The notes: a model not told the origin generated them from the letters alone. Shown: positions 34,485-47,273, numbered from the stretch's first letter. The stretch: DNA of 64,000 bases from Ceratodon purpureus (GCA_014871385.1 CM026426.1:101449393-101513392), one strand, 5' to 3'. Numbers and translations: made by a program.

Positions 34485-35059
34485 CTCATTGGAGAGAAGG
34501 GGAAGCGCTGTGGACTGGAAATGCAGGAGGACGTCTTGGACAATACTGAACGGGATAAAAATTCGCACTCCAATCCACAGGGTAGCCACAAAAACTCTCT
34601 TGTTTCCTTTCTTCAGATATTTTAGCGCTTTCCGTTACTATGATCATCGTTTTCTCCATTTCCTACAATAGTTGCTAGGTCTGAAGTAGTAGAGCCTGTC
34701 CAGATTTGGATTTCAAGTGTGAAATTACAGCTACAGTGCATGCACGAAATAGATCTATATTAATGTCTGTAGAAGACAGGCAAGGATGTTAGTATGATAG
34801 ATTGCAGGATAGTATCAAGGGCTTTTTAATAAGGCACGCTTCAGTGCCTTCATGTGTCGGTTTTCAGTTTTCAAAATTGAAAAATCATTTGTCTAATTTG
34901 TAGCAAATCACTGGCTTCGATGACATAAACCATGCATGTCATTTATTTGTCCATGTATCCTGAACAACTGCTCCAGAAGTCACTTGGGTCGTCCATGATT
35001 ACAGAATTCCTACTAGTGTAGGTGATGTTGGGTGTGTCCAAGTTGATGCAACGACCATC
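34485..35059. other. Intergenic
   Basis: No gene recognised between the CACTA accessory gene and the copia remnant. The last part may be degraded copia polymerase sequence: a TGGGTCGTCC...CAAGTTGATGCAACGACC context leads into the RNase H fragment. Confidence 0.35.
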
Positions 35060-35317
35060 ATGTGTGATAACCAAGGGTGCATTGCATTAGCAAAGAACCC
35101 CACACACCATTCACGCACGAAGCACATTGATGTTCAACATCACTTCATTCGTGAGAAGTTAGAGAGCGGCGAGATAAGCATGAGGCATTGCCCAACGAAG
35201 GACATGGTGGCGGATGTATTGTCAAAGGCACTTGCGAAGGAGAGGCATCATCGATTAGCAAAGGCCATGGGATTGCGAGAAGGTAACTACTCGCAAAGTG
35301 GGAGTATTGGAGTTTAG
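35060..35317 (+). pseudogene. Ty1/copia RNase H C-terminal fragment
   Basis: MCDNQGCIALAKNPTHHSRT, then KHIDVQHHFIREKL and TKDMVADVLSKAL, is the highly conserved end of plant copia RNase H (DNQ, HSRTKHID, ADxLTK motifs). Only this last about 85 codons remain; gag, protease, integrase and the polymerase core are absent, so it is a 5'-truncated copy. It runs straight into the 3' LTR. Confidence 0.88.
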
Positions 35318-35921
35318 ATAGCTTGTAGTTAAGGCATTGTAAATAGAATTTGCAATGAGGTAGAATTAGATGAGGGGAAGTAAAAGGGGAGAAAAGGGAG
35401 AGAGGTGATTTACCACATGGTGCACATGTGGCATGAGTAGGTGAAGAGATAAGGACCAGCCCACTTGCATTGACTAAGCCAAGTCAATGATAAGGTTGGA
35501 AGGACAAATGGGTGGTGGCTAAGTCTTAGGGTTGGCCATGAGTGCCACGTGTCCTAAAGGGACTTGAAAGAAAGCTCAAGTACCATAAGTAAAGGGCTTT
35601 GAAAGAAGCTCATATCTTCCTCCAGCCATTGTTTGTACTACTTTGTGTGCTACACTTGTTAAAGCAACCATCTCTCTTCTTTTTAATCTCAATAAATACT
35701 GGGGCGACTCAGAGAGCATTCTAGAATCACAGCTCCGCAATGACCCTTCCTTTAGTTTGAAAAGTACATTAGAAAATAGGTCACTAGTTTATGCACAACC
35801 CCACCCTATGTACAACATAGAAAACTCTATGGGAGTACATGCACATCCCTACCCCATGTACAACATAGGAAACTCTATGGAAGTAGATGCACAATAGATT
35901 GTGATGTTGGATACTCCAATA
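35305..35921 (+). repeat. 3' LTR of the copia remnant
   Basis: A purine-rich tract (AAAGTGGGAG) precedes 35,305. The LTR begins TATTGGAGT and ends ACTCCAATA at 35,921, a perfect 9-bp terminal inverted repeat. Length is about 617 bp. No matching 5' LTR is in the window, consistent with truncation. Confidence 0.65.
35795..35889. repeat. 48-bp tandem duplication inside the LTR
   Basis: Two adjacent copies with shared ATGTACAACATAG and AACTCTATGG; units begin at 35,795 and 35,843 with CACA. Confidence 0.85.
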
Positions 35922-36043
35922 TATGCATATAAAAACTTTAGCCAAGGCTTAAACCATAATGCCCGTTTTTCCTCACAATAAAGGAATACAATCTTTTTTC
36001 TACATAGGTCTCCTTCCATGTCTCTTGCTTTTCTAGAGGTGGT

Positions 36044-37155
36044 TTATAAGTCATTCCTTAAAGCGAAATGACTTTCTACACTCTCAACATCTCTAGTAGT
36101 AGATTGCAAGTCTTGGAAAGTAAATGGGATTGGAGTAGTTTCATTTGGCAAACTCATGTCCGCAAATGGCTCCGGTTGCAATCCCTTCTCATCTTCCATA
36201 ATCACGTTATGCATTATGATGCATCCAATTATAATGTGGCCAACGGTGTCCAAATCTCACAACCGCAAAGGGTTCTTAATAATCTCCCACCGAGCTCGCA
36301 AAACTCCTAATGCTCTCTCAACATCTTTGCGGGCCTCTTCTTGGCACTTTGCAAAATGCTCCTTCATCACTTCCTAAGGCTCGTGAATAGGTTGGACAAA
36401 ACAAGTCCAAGAAGGATAAATGCCATCAGTTAGGAGATAATAACGGGGATAGACATTGCCATTGACCTCTAAACTGAGGTCATGGCCAGCACCCCGCTAG
36501 AAATTGAGGAAGAATGGTGAGCAATCAAGGACATTGATGTCATTATTGCCACCTGACATGCCAAAAAATGCATGCCAAATCCACAAGCTTTGGTCTGCAA
36601 TGGCTTTGAGGATAACGCTCTGATTCTTGTCCTTCTCCTGGAAATGACCCTACCAAGTCACAGGATAATTCTTCTAGGGCCAATGCATGCAATCCGAACT
36701 TCTAAACATCTTAGGGAATCCACGTGCTTCTTTGATGGACATCTGCTTCTATAAATCTTCTCTAGTTGGCTGAGATATCTGACCTCAAAGCAACCGTGAA
36801 TTGCTAGTAAAAACTTCTTCATATACTCCTAGGCAGTGGACTCTTTTTTTTTGCAATACTCATTCCAAGCGTTAGCAGCAACTCCATATGCCAACATACG
36901 AATGGTTGTAGTGTACTTCTGCAATGTAGAGAGACCCATACAACCTATTGCATAAGGCCTAGGAGTAAACCACAGATCAAATGTGGCTACAGCCTCTACC
37001 ATAGTCAGAAATAATTCTCTCCGCATCCTAATTCGTCTCCGGAATTTAACCAGACCATACATAGGTGTCTCAGAGAAATAGTCTTTATACAAGAGGTACA
37101 CTACACATACTCCCTGTAACACTACCACCAACCTTGGGCGTCGGAGAGGGCTCAT
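36044..37155 (-). pseudogene. PIF/Harbinger (HARBI1-like) transposase remnant
   Basis: Reading leftwards from 37,155: DYFSETPMYGLVKFRRRIRM, LSTLQKYTTTIRMLAYGVAA and EYCKKKEST are the standard N-terminal region. Near 36,521-36,550 the inverse of NNDINVLDCSP (third-acidic-residue region) is visible, then VNGNVYPRYYLLTDGIYPSW, RKDVERALGVLRARW, and the end GCIIMHNVIMEDEKG. Several frameshifts break it, so it is inactive. The matching Myb-like second PIF gene is not seen. Terminal inverted repeats were not found. Confidence 0.82.
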
Positions 37156-37570
37156 CTAGGAGTTCATTAGATACAATGTCAAACATCTTCATGAAAAAAA
37201 TGTCCTCAAACTCATCTTCTAACTCTTCCTCAAACCCTAGTTCTAATCCAAGACTCCTCTCAAGCTCCTCTTCCTATGATTCCATGCTTGCAAACTTTAA
37301 AAACTAAAATCCTTAATACTACTGCACTCCACAATCTGTCCCTCTTTGATCACCATACCCTCGATGCAGATGCTCTGACGGTATCCTTTTCCACTCCCTC
37401 CAACTCTCCACTTTCAAATCATCCCCTTCTATGTCACTCAGTCCCTTTCTTGAGAGCCACGGAAGTTTCAAGCAATCGTCATCTGATGCTCTCATTATAT
37501 GGCCAGCCGGTGAAGAGTTAGGAGAACGATTGTGAAGAAGTCTAGAGGCTCGTGCTTTTCGGTAGTGAGG
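37156..37570. other. Probable promoter and 5' UTR of the SAM gene
   Basis: Pyrimidine-rich sequence with CCCTAG/ACCCTAG and long CTCC runs, typical of plant 5' leaders. No clear TATA box. The frame extends upstream of the ATG to a GTG at 37,532 but no other ATG is in frame. Confidence 0.35.
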
Positions 37571-38779
37571 ATGGAGGATCAGCCACAGTCGAAGCGTAAG
37601 AGGAGGCCGAGTGTGCGCCTAGGGGAAATTGGGTTTGCGGGGCTGTATGATGCGTCGGAGATGTGGATGGAAGCGCCGAGGCAAGGGAAGAAGTTGTTGG
37701 GGAAAAAAGCGCTGCGCATCCGATCGCTGGAGAATGTTGGGCAAAAGGCTGTGGTGGTTCCTGAGGAGGAGTGGAGCGTGGATGAGCCTGCGGTGGCGTC
37801 GGCGGATGAGGAGAAAATGGTTGTGGATGGAACCGGGCCGGTGAGCACGCTTGTGAAAGAGTCGCAGCACGTGAAGCTGCGGACTGGATCAAGCGCACTG
37901 AAGACGCAAAGGGACGTGCGGGCAAAGGGACAGGGGCTTGGAGAGTGTCGCTTGGCGTGGAATGTAAGTAGAGTGAGATGGAAGCACCAGGAAGCCAGCA
38001 GGGCAGGGCCTGTAGCTGACGCAGATTTAGCCGAGAAGGAGGAGGAGAAAGAAGGCCTTCCATTGCAGGCCGATGATGAGGCTCTGTTCCTGGCAGGAAC
38101 AACGTCGGACTCTGAAGAGCTTGAGAGAAATGTGTTGAACGAAGAGGAGGGCGAGCTTCCCGCTGGCGACTATGGGAATGGAGCGTCCGAACGCAGTGCG
38201 CAAGGCGACGCTGGCGCTAACCCTAACAGTCCTTGCAACTCGGGTGATTTTGTTGCAAAACAACAGAGGTGCATCATAATTATACCGGCCAACCCTAACA
38301 GTAATGGCGATGAAATGCAGGGGGGCATTGAGGATGGTCCGGGGCAGGCAGCTGGGAAAGGCTCTAGCACAGTGAAGCAGCGTGAAGGAGAGTGGAGATC
38401 GGGCAGGCAGGCAGCAAGGAGAAGCAACCGGAGTGGGGATACTATCAGTAGAGACCGCAGCAGAGATGCTGTGAGCGGAGACATCGCGGGTGAGCCCAGC
38501 GGGCGCTTCCAGGCTCTACCGTCGGCAACAAACGGAGCGATCGGCGCCACTCCGAGCTCGAGCCAGAGATTGACTTCCCTTTCTGCTGGGGTTAGTGAAT
38601 GGCTGCAAAACCTTGGTCTTGGGAAGTACTCAGTGCTCTTCGAGCTCAATGAAGTTGACGCTGAAGTGCTCCCGCTTCTGACCATGAACGATCTCCGAGA
38701 AATGGGAGTCGATGCTGTTGGCGCCCGACGCAAGATGTTCACCCATATTCAAGAATTAGGACACCTTCGTGGAGTGTAG
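37571..38779 (+). CDS. SAM-domain protein (plant KRxRRPSVRLGEIG type), 402 aa
   Basis: ATG at 37,571 (MEDQPQSKRKRRPSVRLGEI). The basic N-terminal motif RKRRPSVRLGEIG is characteristic of a plant family of SAM-domain proteins. A long disordered, acidic and Gly/Ser-rich middle follows. The C-terminal SAM domain (about residues 341-398: VSEWLQNLGLGKYSVLFELN, LTMNDLREMGV, GARRKMFTHIQEL) ends near the stop TAG at 38,777-38,779. SAM domains mediate protein-protein or RNA binding; the partner is unknown. Intact, single-exon, GC-richer than its surroundings and not similar to transposon genes, it is the best host gene here. The 186-codon minus-strand ORF over its start is a shadow. Confidence 0.85.
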   Translation: MEDQPQSKRKRRPSVRLGEIGFAGLYDASEMWMEAPRQGKKLLGKKALRIRSLENVGQKAVVVPEEEWSVDEPAVASADEEKMVVDGTGPVSTLVKESQHVKLRTGSSALKTQRDVRAKGQGLGECRLAWNVSRVRWKHQEASRAGPVADADLAEKEEEKEGLPLQADDEALFLAGTTSDSEELERNVLNEEEGELPAGDYGNGASERSAQGDAGANPNSPCNSGDFVAKQQRCIIIIPANPNSNGDEMQGGIEDGPGQAAGKGSSTVKQREGEWRSGRQAARRSNRSGDTISRDRSRDAVSGDIAGEPSGRFQALPSATNGAIGATPSSSQRLTSLSAGVSEWLQNLGLGKYSVLFELNEVDAEVLPLLTMNDLREMGVDAVGARRKMFTHIQELGHLRGV

Positions 38780-41691
38780 AAGTGAGTCTGCTAAATGCAG
38801 GGGAATCGGATGAGTTCGATTGTGGTCTGGTAAGAAATCAATTTACATTTCTTCTGATTACCTCTGTAGATTATTCCTACATCTTAGCTTCTGTGTACAT
38901 TCTGGCCCGATTGGTATATGTAGATGCTGTCGGATGGTTTAGTGTAGACTGAAGACAAGCGTTTGAAATTCTTGAGAACAACACAAGTTATGTGCTCACG
39001 GTTCATGATTATGATCCGTTGAGCTTATGTCATAATGGAGATGGGTCCGTTTGATGTTCAGTTACCTAGTCGATGCTTCATGGGCAAAAATTTGAGAGAT
39101 GTGTTGGTCGGTTTCAGAAGTCAGACGCGAAGGTTGTTTCCTCCTTGGTGTCGGTTGTGTGCACGGCTCCCAAGTATTTGGGGATAGAAGTATGTCCCCC
39201 TGTAAGCGGCGTATGAGTTTCCTGCAGTCTGCAGGCTCGGGCAGGGCCATTTCCTTCCTCCATCTCTCCAGCATGATACTCGGCTCGGTAGGTTCCCTCG
39301 ACCTGTTCCCCGACCCGTTTTCCCAAGCCCGGCGCCTGATAGGGCCTGCCCAAGCGCCGCGTCTGTGTGCTCCTCTAGAGCGACGAGCCCTCAGGCCAAT
39401 TGCTGGCGAATTTTCGCCAGAAACCTACCCCATTTTGCATGTGGGTTCATGGACCATGTGATCTTACTCTGAAAGGTCGCCAAATTAGTTGTTTTTTTTT
39501 TACAGTTGTAGACATGTCTATCATAGTATCTGAAGGAGAATGCAAACCATGTGGGTTTATCTCAGAGTATAATCTAAGCAACAACCCTGTTCCTGATTCT
39601 CTGTTCCTGCAGGGACATGATACAACAGACAACTATCATTAACAAGGTCATGAAGATTGGCATCATGCTCTACACGAATGGACAAAGATCTCGTTGCTTT
39701 GCCTCTCGCATGCAAGGAAGTTTGCACTTTCTCCATGACCGCAGGAACGTCATCATAAGACTTCAGTTCATTCAGAATTTCGGACATGTTGATTTTCAGC
39801 AAATCGACCTCTTCGTTTATGTTCAACGAGAGTGCTGGGTTTATCTCTTCTTTATCCTATGCCTGCAGTTTTAACTTCACAGGACGCAAGCTGCAAGCAT
39901 TCATATGCACATGCACTATTTAATATCATTTAAGAAATGGAAAAAAAAAATGCAATAAAGAACTACTTAGTTCTCTATATTTAATGAAATTCTACGTAAG
40001 AGCCCGCAGATTCTGATATATGGCATTTCATGGTGATACATAATATATCTCACCCTCCATGGAAAAACCAAATTGGTTAAAATACACAAATATCGGCATA
40101 ATAGCAGATTCAGATATATGCAATATTTCGACACAAATATTTTTATTGACAACCTCCTGTACAACGTCTTCTTCGGAGTCTTGATTGTGGACATACTTGC
40201 TCCTGCTCTAGTTTAGTACATCAACATCTTCCAATAGTGGACCAATTTGTCCATCTGATGCAGACAGAAGTTGACCAGTGTTAGCACGGCACTGCTTACC
40301 CACGAACATAGACATGAGTCAGTATTGTTTCACTTAACCCTTAAAATTCCACAAAACCCAAAGTGGGTTGCAGGAACTTTGGCAAGCTACCACATTTAGG
40401 ATTTTCAATATTTTTTTACAAGATTTTTTTAGTGAACATTATAAATCATAATCTTTATGGGGTTGAAATTTTGGCATTTAAAAAATTAAAAATTAAAAAT
40501 ATGGATTTTTTTGAAATTTTCAGCATTTTAGAAGTGAAAATTGGCAAAAACGAGTCTGGAATTTTAGGGGGTTAATCCCATCAACGCAGACAATAAAACA
40601 TATGAACATATTGAGCATGAATCACATGACATAATACAAATTGTAAAGAAAATAAAATACCACAGACATGCAATGCAAGTTGTCACACTTGCGTAATGCG
40701 TCTGCTTGGTATTCCTCCGATCTGTACCAAGCATCATTGATTGGATCATGCACTATTCATTTCCCTCATTTAGTGTGATTTGTTGTTTCCTCCAAGGCTG
40801 GACCACCACGCAAGTAGAGCATGATGTTTCTGAGGTGGGCAATCGGAATGCATCTGACTTGTTGTCTCAAAATGCTTTCAAAAGTCACACCTTGATTTTA
40901 CCAACTTCTTCCTCATATAATTTGGAAACCAGCTTGGCTGCAGAGGTGGATCAAATTTGAAGCAAGACCTCACTATGTTCTCCACCATAGTGAACTTCTC
41001 ATCATTGTCTTTATACTCTATTTGTGCAATGTCCATACAAATTTCCAATAACTTCTTCATCATCAACGTCACTCTGAGCTTGATTGTGACAATGTTACAT
41101 ACTCAGTCTGTTTGAATTTTGAATTTGGTCCCGTCATTCTTTTTTTGTGGAGGGCAAAGTTTACCTCTGCCTTTTGCTGCGTTGCCTTCCTTGTCTCCTC
41201 CCGGCAGTCCAGCATCGACGAGTCATAAGAGTTAGAAAAATCTTGCGAAACAGAAGCTATTAAGCTTAAGAATACGCCTTCACTTCACACGGATGAGCTG
41301 CATAGGAAAAGACATTCGTTTCGGGAGGAGTCAGCAATGGGGAGTTCATTGACCGAGCTAACACCCGCGGCAATTCAAATGATGCACTTCCAAAATTCTT
41401 CAAACCTTAAGGTGGGAAGAGATCCTTTATGGCCAATGACTTTCAACATTTTCATCAGATCTCAGAGATGCCAAGTTACCTCGTCCACATCTCCTAAAAA
41501 TCATGTGATGCAGATGTTTTATTTTTGCATCAAATTTGGCACTGTGTGTTGCAAACTTCGTTGATGGTATCCCCCTAACATTCGTGCGGTTCTAGTCTCG
41601 TACTCTGTTGAAATGGAATTGGTCGTCCATCAAGGATCAATTGTTTGAACTGAGAAATTTGCTAACATCCAGTGGCATTTGGGAGTGCATT
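38780..41691. other. Intergenic, fragmentary frames only
   Basis: The first few hundred bases are probably the SAM gene's 3' region. Minus-strand frames at 39,557-39,826 (MSEILNELKSYDDVPAVMEK) and 40,878-41,072 look partly protein-like and may be exons of a decayed gene, but I cannot assign them. 40,340-40,575 is AT-rich with short direct repeats of AAAATTAAAAA. Confidence 0.3.
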
Positions 41692-43320
41692 CACTAGAAG
41701 AAATCGGGTCGTTTTTCATTTTCGGGATTAGTATAGAAGCGGTGGAACGACGCTAGTATCTGAGAGACAAGGAGAGCGGCAATGACGGAGGAAAGTAGTA
41801 GAATCGGTCATAATGGACAATTTAGCGGGCCCCCCTTCTGTGCGTTCATTGGCCGGAGCTAGAACACACTCAACGTCGTGATATTGCCATCGGAGCCTAC
41901 GTGGAGCACACGTGGATTAATCGAGTGCGTACGTGGAACACCCTCAGTGTCTATGCGAGGTAGTTTACCCGGCGACAGATGCCGTCCATTTGAGATCCGA
42001 CAATTGTTTGTACTGATTGGAGATGGTCGGATGTGCTTCACTCCATAGGTCAGCAATATGCCATGTTCTCTTCTCGACGTCCGAAGGAAGTTGGCCACCT
42101 CCATATAAGAAGTTGGTCGCTCCCTTGATGTCCATTCGATTTGTGATGGATGCCCGCACATGAGTGGCGTTAGTTCGGTACGAACAGTGTTTTTGTATGG
42201 GCATATTTCTATGCGGTATTATCGTATCCCACGTATTGTAGGTTGTGATGTCCTGAATTGTATCGCCCTGTAGGGATATGAGTTTGATGATAGGGGAGTG
42301 GGGGGATATGATTTGTGATGTTTCTTGCTTCTATGCGTAGTGGTCCCGGAAGTGGTCGATAGGAGTGTCAACGAACCATACTTCAGGACTACGGTTTTAC
42401 TTTGGGATACCATGTTCTTGGTTTTGGGTGCATGCACTTACACCGCACTGCGAGATGGAGTACAGAGGTGGGGGTCCAAACAAATTCCGCCTCAATCCAG
42501 ATGAATACATACTGTGCAACGGGCATGCTCTTGATAACGACTCGAGCATCGTATAGTTCAAACAAATTTTGTTATTAATTACGGACTAAATACAATTCAA
42601 TCAGTACATAAATCAGTACAGCCTCTCCTGTCTTGATTGAGTTGTGCACACATTCAAGAGGGTGGAACATGCACCCACCTATGGTATACTAGCATCATCT
42701 TTGCCACTGTCCCCGGCATCATACGGTCTGATGTCGTTCTAGTTTGCATGAACCCAGTATGTTTGAAAGTCCTCGCTAGTGGGTCAATATATGCTCTTTG
42801 CTCCTCAACAAGCGTTGGTCAGCTAGGAGCATTGCTCTAGGAACGTTACTGCGGTGCTTGCAACTGTTCGTCCTTTCCTCCTCTTCAACTTTGGCGGAGG
42901 CTGCAATTGTCACAGGGTGAGAGTACACTAGACCCTTGTACTTTTGTATGTCACAGGGAATAAAAGGCAAAGTAATTGAATTTGTACTTTGAATTACTCA
43001 ATGTTGGAGGTCGTTTTATGTTGATTTGTTGTGTTTCCTATGTCATTCAATACTTAAGGGGAACTTATCCGATAGGAGTTGAGAGAAGAAAAAGTTAGCA
43101 CATAAATATAATTGATACTTTTGCACAACCTTAGGCGGATGTCACAAAGTACAAAAGTATTAGAAAAGTACAAATTTCAGGCATCATTGAAACTCAAATG
43201 AAAGTTGCCGCTTGTCGGAGAATACTTGACACGGAGGCTAGTAAAATGGGAAAGGAATTGCCATGGTAGCATGATTAAAATTTCATAGATCTAGCAAAGA
43301 AGTAACGGTTTTTTGTAGTG
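41692..43320. other. Region with two CACTA-like termini
   Basis: CACTAGAAGAAATCGGG starts at 41,692 and TAACGGTTTTTTGTAGTG ends at 43,320 (inverse CACTACAAAAAACCG). Each looks like a CACTA end, but the flanking trinucleotides (ATT and AAA) do not match and the inverted repeats agree only partly, so they may belong to different elements. Minus-strand frames at 41,859-42,204 are unassigned. From about 42,600 rightwards the words GTAC/AGTAC become frequent, as in the 43-50 kb element. Confidence 0.4.
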
Positions 43321-43808
43321 AAAAAGTTGTGCAAAAGTTGTCTTTTTTTAAATTTTTTTGGCAAATTCTGGAAGAGCACGAACTAATCCAAGATGGCCAA
43401 CCGTCGAATCAGCCAAAAAACTCTCTACCGGATATATCTTTTTTTATTTGTAGCTGAGCGGGCGCTTGTACTCCTAGTCCTTAAAGTACTCTTTGTACTA
43501 CTGCGCAAATACGTGGCATTCCATGTTGCATGTCAGCAGGTTCATCAGATGCCGAGCCTGAAATAGTCTGTTACTACGGCACATCATTATGCGTCGAGGC
43601 GGCGCTTCAGACTCCATCACACTTCAGTCCTCTCATGAACTAGTGGAGGGGGCCCTCTTTGAATCCTTCCTTCTGATTTTATTTTTGTGTCCATACTTCT
43701 GTTGTCCATAGCTGGTTCAAAAGTTCATGTCGACTTCTTCTCTAATTGTTCCTTTTGCGTCTCTCTAGATTGAAGACTTTGCAAAACTTTTCTTTGAAGG
43801 ATCTGCTC

Positions 43809-46800
43809 ATGGGAAATACTGCAAAGAGGCGGAGGGTACGAGAGGGATTGAGTCGTCCAGGTCCAACTGAACGTGTTGCCGAGGTCGAAGCCCTTGAGGC
43901 ACAAAGACTAGTTACCACTGAAGCAGCTCGGGAGAGGAAAACCAGGCAAAGAGTACGTGACAGGGAGAGGGTAACAGGGTCTCTAGTTCTAGCTCATTAC
44001 ACGGCAGAGCAAGCTGCAGCTCAGTCTTTTACAATGAGAGAGAATAGTAGGATTTCGTTGCGAATTTGTCAAGCCATTGTTCAAGAGTTGAAACAATGTC
44101 CTAATCTAGCTGGGCGGAGAGATGTCATGGAAAGGGTCCTTCGTCATTCTACAGTTTCTCCCTTTTTGCCTGATTGTTATCATCGTCCACAAGAAGCCCG
44201 AGCTAGGGACGAGTTCATTGACAACTTTAAGAATGAGCTTCATTTAGTGAAGGTTGCAAATTCTCATGAACTGTTAGCCCAAAAATCAGCTCTTTTAGAT
44301 GCCGCAGTCAGTTCCGACTCCAATGTCCGAGTGGGTGCATCGTCTACAGTTCTGGACAAAACTAAAGAGAGTATTAGCATTGCTTTGAGAAGGAGGTGGC
44401 CAGAGGAGGATTCTTAGGGATTACTTCCGAAGTTGCGTTTGTCTCGGCAGCCTAAGGCTGGTCTTTTTGATTATGTCAAAGAGTGCATACTTTGTTGGTG
44501 GGAGATACAGACCAAAGTTCCACCGAACAAGAAGGACATTGTTAGGCACAGAGTAGGGCGCAAACTTTGGCTTCCACCTCATCCTACTCATTATCTCTGT
44601 GAGAGGCAGGTAAGTTTGCCTATACAATCTTTCTAACTCCTCTTTAAAACTTGGTATTGTGGAGTTAGTAGAGTGCTCTAACTTTTGATGTATTCAGTAG
44701 AATGTACTCTTCCTCCACCATTGTCGTCAAGGAGTACATCATGTGGCAATAGTCTATGCTGTGTAGTTTGAGTACCTTGCCTCGGAGTACACTTGTATTC
44801 TTTTGGAAGAGAACAATCATATTTGTACTTTCGATTGTGTTAGAGTACAGCCGTTTACGCGATCAAGGTATTCATAGTTCCAAGGTGTACTCACAGTGTA
44901 ATAGTCCTACTGAATGTAACAAGTTCATGTACACCATGTATCCTTTTCAAACTATGTATCATGGGATGCTAATTTCATAGGTCTACTAGTTTACCATTTG
45001 TATTACACTTCTACTTCAAAGTAATTCAAGTAATTTCAAAGTAGAACAAAGTACTTGAAGTTGTACTATGATGTGGTTATCTTGTAGAATATGTATAGTA
45101 TTAGTACTTTCAATATCCAGAATGGTAATTAAGTACTAACAGTTAGCAACGTGTACTATGCTGTGATGTTCTTACAGACTTCGTATTTCCAACGTTTCCT
45201 CAAAGTCCACCCTGAATGCAATGTTTGACAGAGGGCATTTGAGAGGTCGAAGCCGTGGTGAGTAAAGAAATTAAAAGAGAGGAATACCTCTTGCTGCATC
45301 TATCATGTTGAGATGGACATGATGAAGGCTGGATTAATCAATCTCAGGGCCAAGCTAAGGGGTTTTCATACCTCAACAAGTTGCACATGTCTCTAAGTGG
45401 TGTGTGCAGACAAAGAACAAGGGATTGGTTGCCATGTCCACGTCTCTATTTTCAAACACATTACAGCCACGTGGGAGGCTTGTCTATGTCCAAAGGGAGA
45501 GTTCGATAGATGGCATAGGTTAGAGTGCCTTATAGGTGATTGTACACAGTGTAGCTTTCATTTATTCAAGGTCTGTCCATTAGAGTTGTAGGATTCTCAG
45601 TCGTTCCTACTGAGGTGGAAGTGCTTTGAGTACTACGTGGTTGGAGTGCATGCAGAGATAGGGCAGCCGAAGAAAAGACTCAGAGAGGCATTCAAGGAAA
45701 CGCCTGTCCATGAGTTCCTCTCGTACATGGAGAAGACAGTGACTACTTTTGTGACACACAATTTTAGAGCGAGGTGGCAAGATGAGCAATATCAGCTCAT
45801 GATGAAGAATATCCTAGAAGGAGTTGTTGTGTCCCATATAGACCATGCTGAAAATTATATATTTGCAATTCAGAACGAAGTGCAAAGCATGTATTACTTC
45901 AGCACTAGTGTTACCATTCTTGTACATATTTCAATGTGGAGGGAAGGTGACGAAATCATAAAGCAAACCCATTATTACATTTCGGATGACAAGACGCATG
46001 ATTTGGCATTTGTGCAACATTGCTTATTGTTGCATTGGGATTGGGTGGTTGATGCTGGACTATCCATAGAGGAACACTGGGTGTTTAGTGACGGTTGTTG
46101 TTCGCAATTCAAGTGTGCCACCGCCATGTATTTTGTTGGTCGTTATCCGTCGCTCACTTGGGGGTGCTTGATGCGGTGGAATTTTTTGAATCAGCTCAGT
46201 GGAAGGGGGAGTGCAAGTGCAGTGGTGAAAAGGGCGTTGAGAGCCGAACAAATTCGGAACCCCCTAAGACTGCTTCAGAATGCTAGGCGCGTTGATGTCA
46301 ATTTTTTGAAAGAAAACTACTTTGAGTGTGTTTCCAGCACAAACGCTCAGTCAACAACTGTCCCAATCTCTCGCATCTTCTGGAACATAGGAGAATTTGA
46401 AGTAGATCACAGAGATAACAGTATTAAATGTCGCACTTTACCTAGCTCTAAGAATTTGCATTCTGTTATGGGTTTCTTTGTATCTGACCCTACTCTTCTT
46501 AGAACTCGTGAACTATCTTGCTTTTGCATCCCTTGTGTCGATGGTGATTGGAATAACTGTGAAAATTTGTCTCATGCGGGAGTGGAAGGTACAGCGTTTA
46601 CGGCTGCTTAGTATAGGCGCTGCAGCAAACCAGATTGAAGTGCTTGATGACGACGCCAACTGGATTCACGATGGGACTTCCATGGAGATAGGTGATTTGG
46701 TGTCTGTCGGTGACAATTTCATGATTCCAGCAGAGAGCGACAAGGAAGATGGAGTGGATTACTACATACTGCAACGTCAACGTACAAAGTTTGTATTGCA

Positions 46801-47053
46801 GGAGGGTTTGTCATGTCCATGGGGCGGTGTTTTTTCTGCAGGGCACAATGTGATCCAAGCTAACTACTATAAGAAGTATGGAAGAGGTGATAAAACATAC
46901 GTGTTTTGTGATAGGGCAATTGATGCACATATAGATGCTCATTTAGTCAGAGCTTGCAAGTTCCCAATGGTTCTTGCAGCCCATAGAGTTAAAGGTAGTC
47001 GAGTGTACAAGATTACAATTGAGTCAAAGAGGATTTGTGAGGACGCGTTGTAG
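43809..47053 (+). pseudogene. DDE-type transposase-like gene (SDGCCSQFK family), multi-exon, several in-frame stops
   Basis: ATG at 43,809 (MGNTAKRRRVREGLS; basic NLS-like). Exon 1 runs to 44,609 with TAG at 44,415-44,417 and a GTAAGT donor, ending PNKKDIVRHRVGRK and PTHYLCERQ. Acceptor TTCTTACAG; exon 2 starts at 45,178 (TSYFQRFLKVHPE) and continues with stops at 45,226 (TGA), 45,259 (TGA, or a GTGAGT donor), 45,394 (TAA) and 45,589 (TAG). It includes a Cys cluster (CLCPKG..., LECLIGDCTQC). Catalytic-type motifs: DHAEN (D at 45,841) and FSDGCCSQFK (D at 46,090), then SGRGSASAVVKRA where relatives have HGK...DGxGGxxKR. A one-base shift near 46,575 leads to EWKVQRLRLL, a BAH-like segment (MEIGDLVSVGD, VDYYILQRQR), and the end at 47,053. 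The family identification is from memory of similar proteins in cnidarian, arthropod and fish genomes. Confidence 0.68.
44690..45177. repeat. GTAC-word tract inside the transposase intron
   Basis: AGTAC, GTACT and TGTAC recur every 20-40 bases (for example GGAGTACACTTG, GGTGTACTCAC and AAAGTACTTGAAG). The same words crowd 43,440-43,520, 47,160-47,290 and 49,700-50,060, and tie the plus-strand transposase and the minus-strand genes together. Confidence 0.65.
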
Positions 47054-47273
47054 GAGTGGTGGGCATTTAACAAAGAATAGAAGTCCACAACATAGCATCA
47101 AAAATGTATTTCCTATAGCTTAATACAAACTCTGAATGCCATTGCCGTAAGTTCAGCCGATGATATAATTTGTCCAATATGTCCATTGTGTACAATATTC
47201 AAAATATGTACAAATTGTCTTTAAAGAAATGTACTACAATTGTACATTGTGTACAGTACGTGCTTAGTGTACG

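Noticed and set aside
37542-38102. 186-codon minus-strand ORF
   Set aside because: Antisense shadow of the SAM-domain gene, which has a recognisable domain and start.
41692-43320. One complete non-autonomous CACTA element
   Set aside because: Flanking trinucleotides differ (ATT and AAA) and the inverted ends match only partly; probably ends of different elements.
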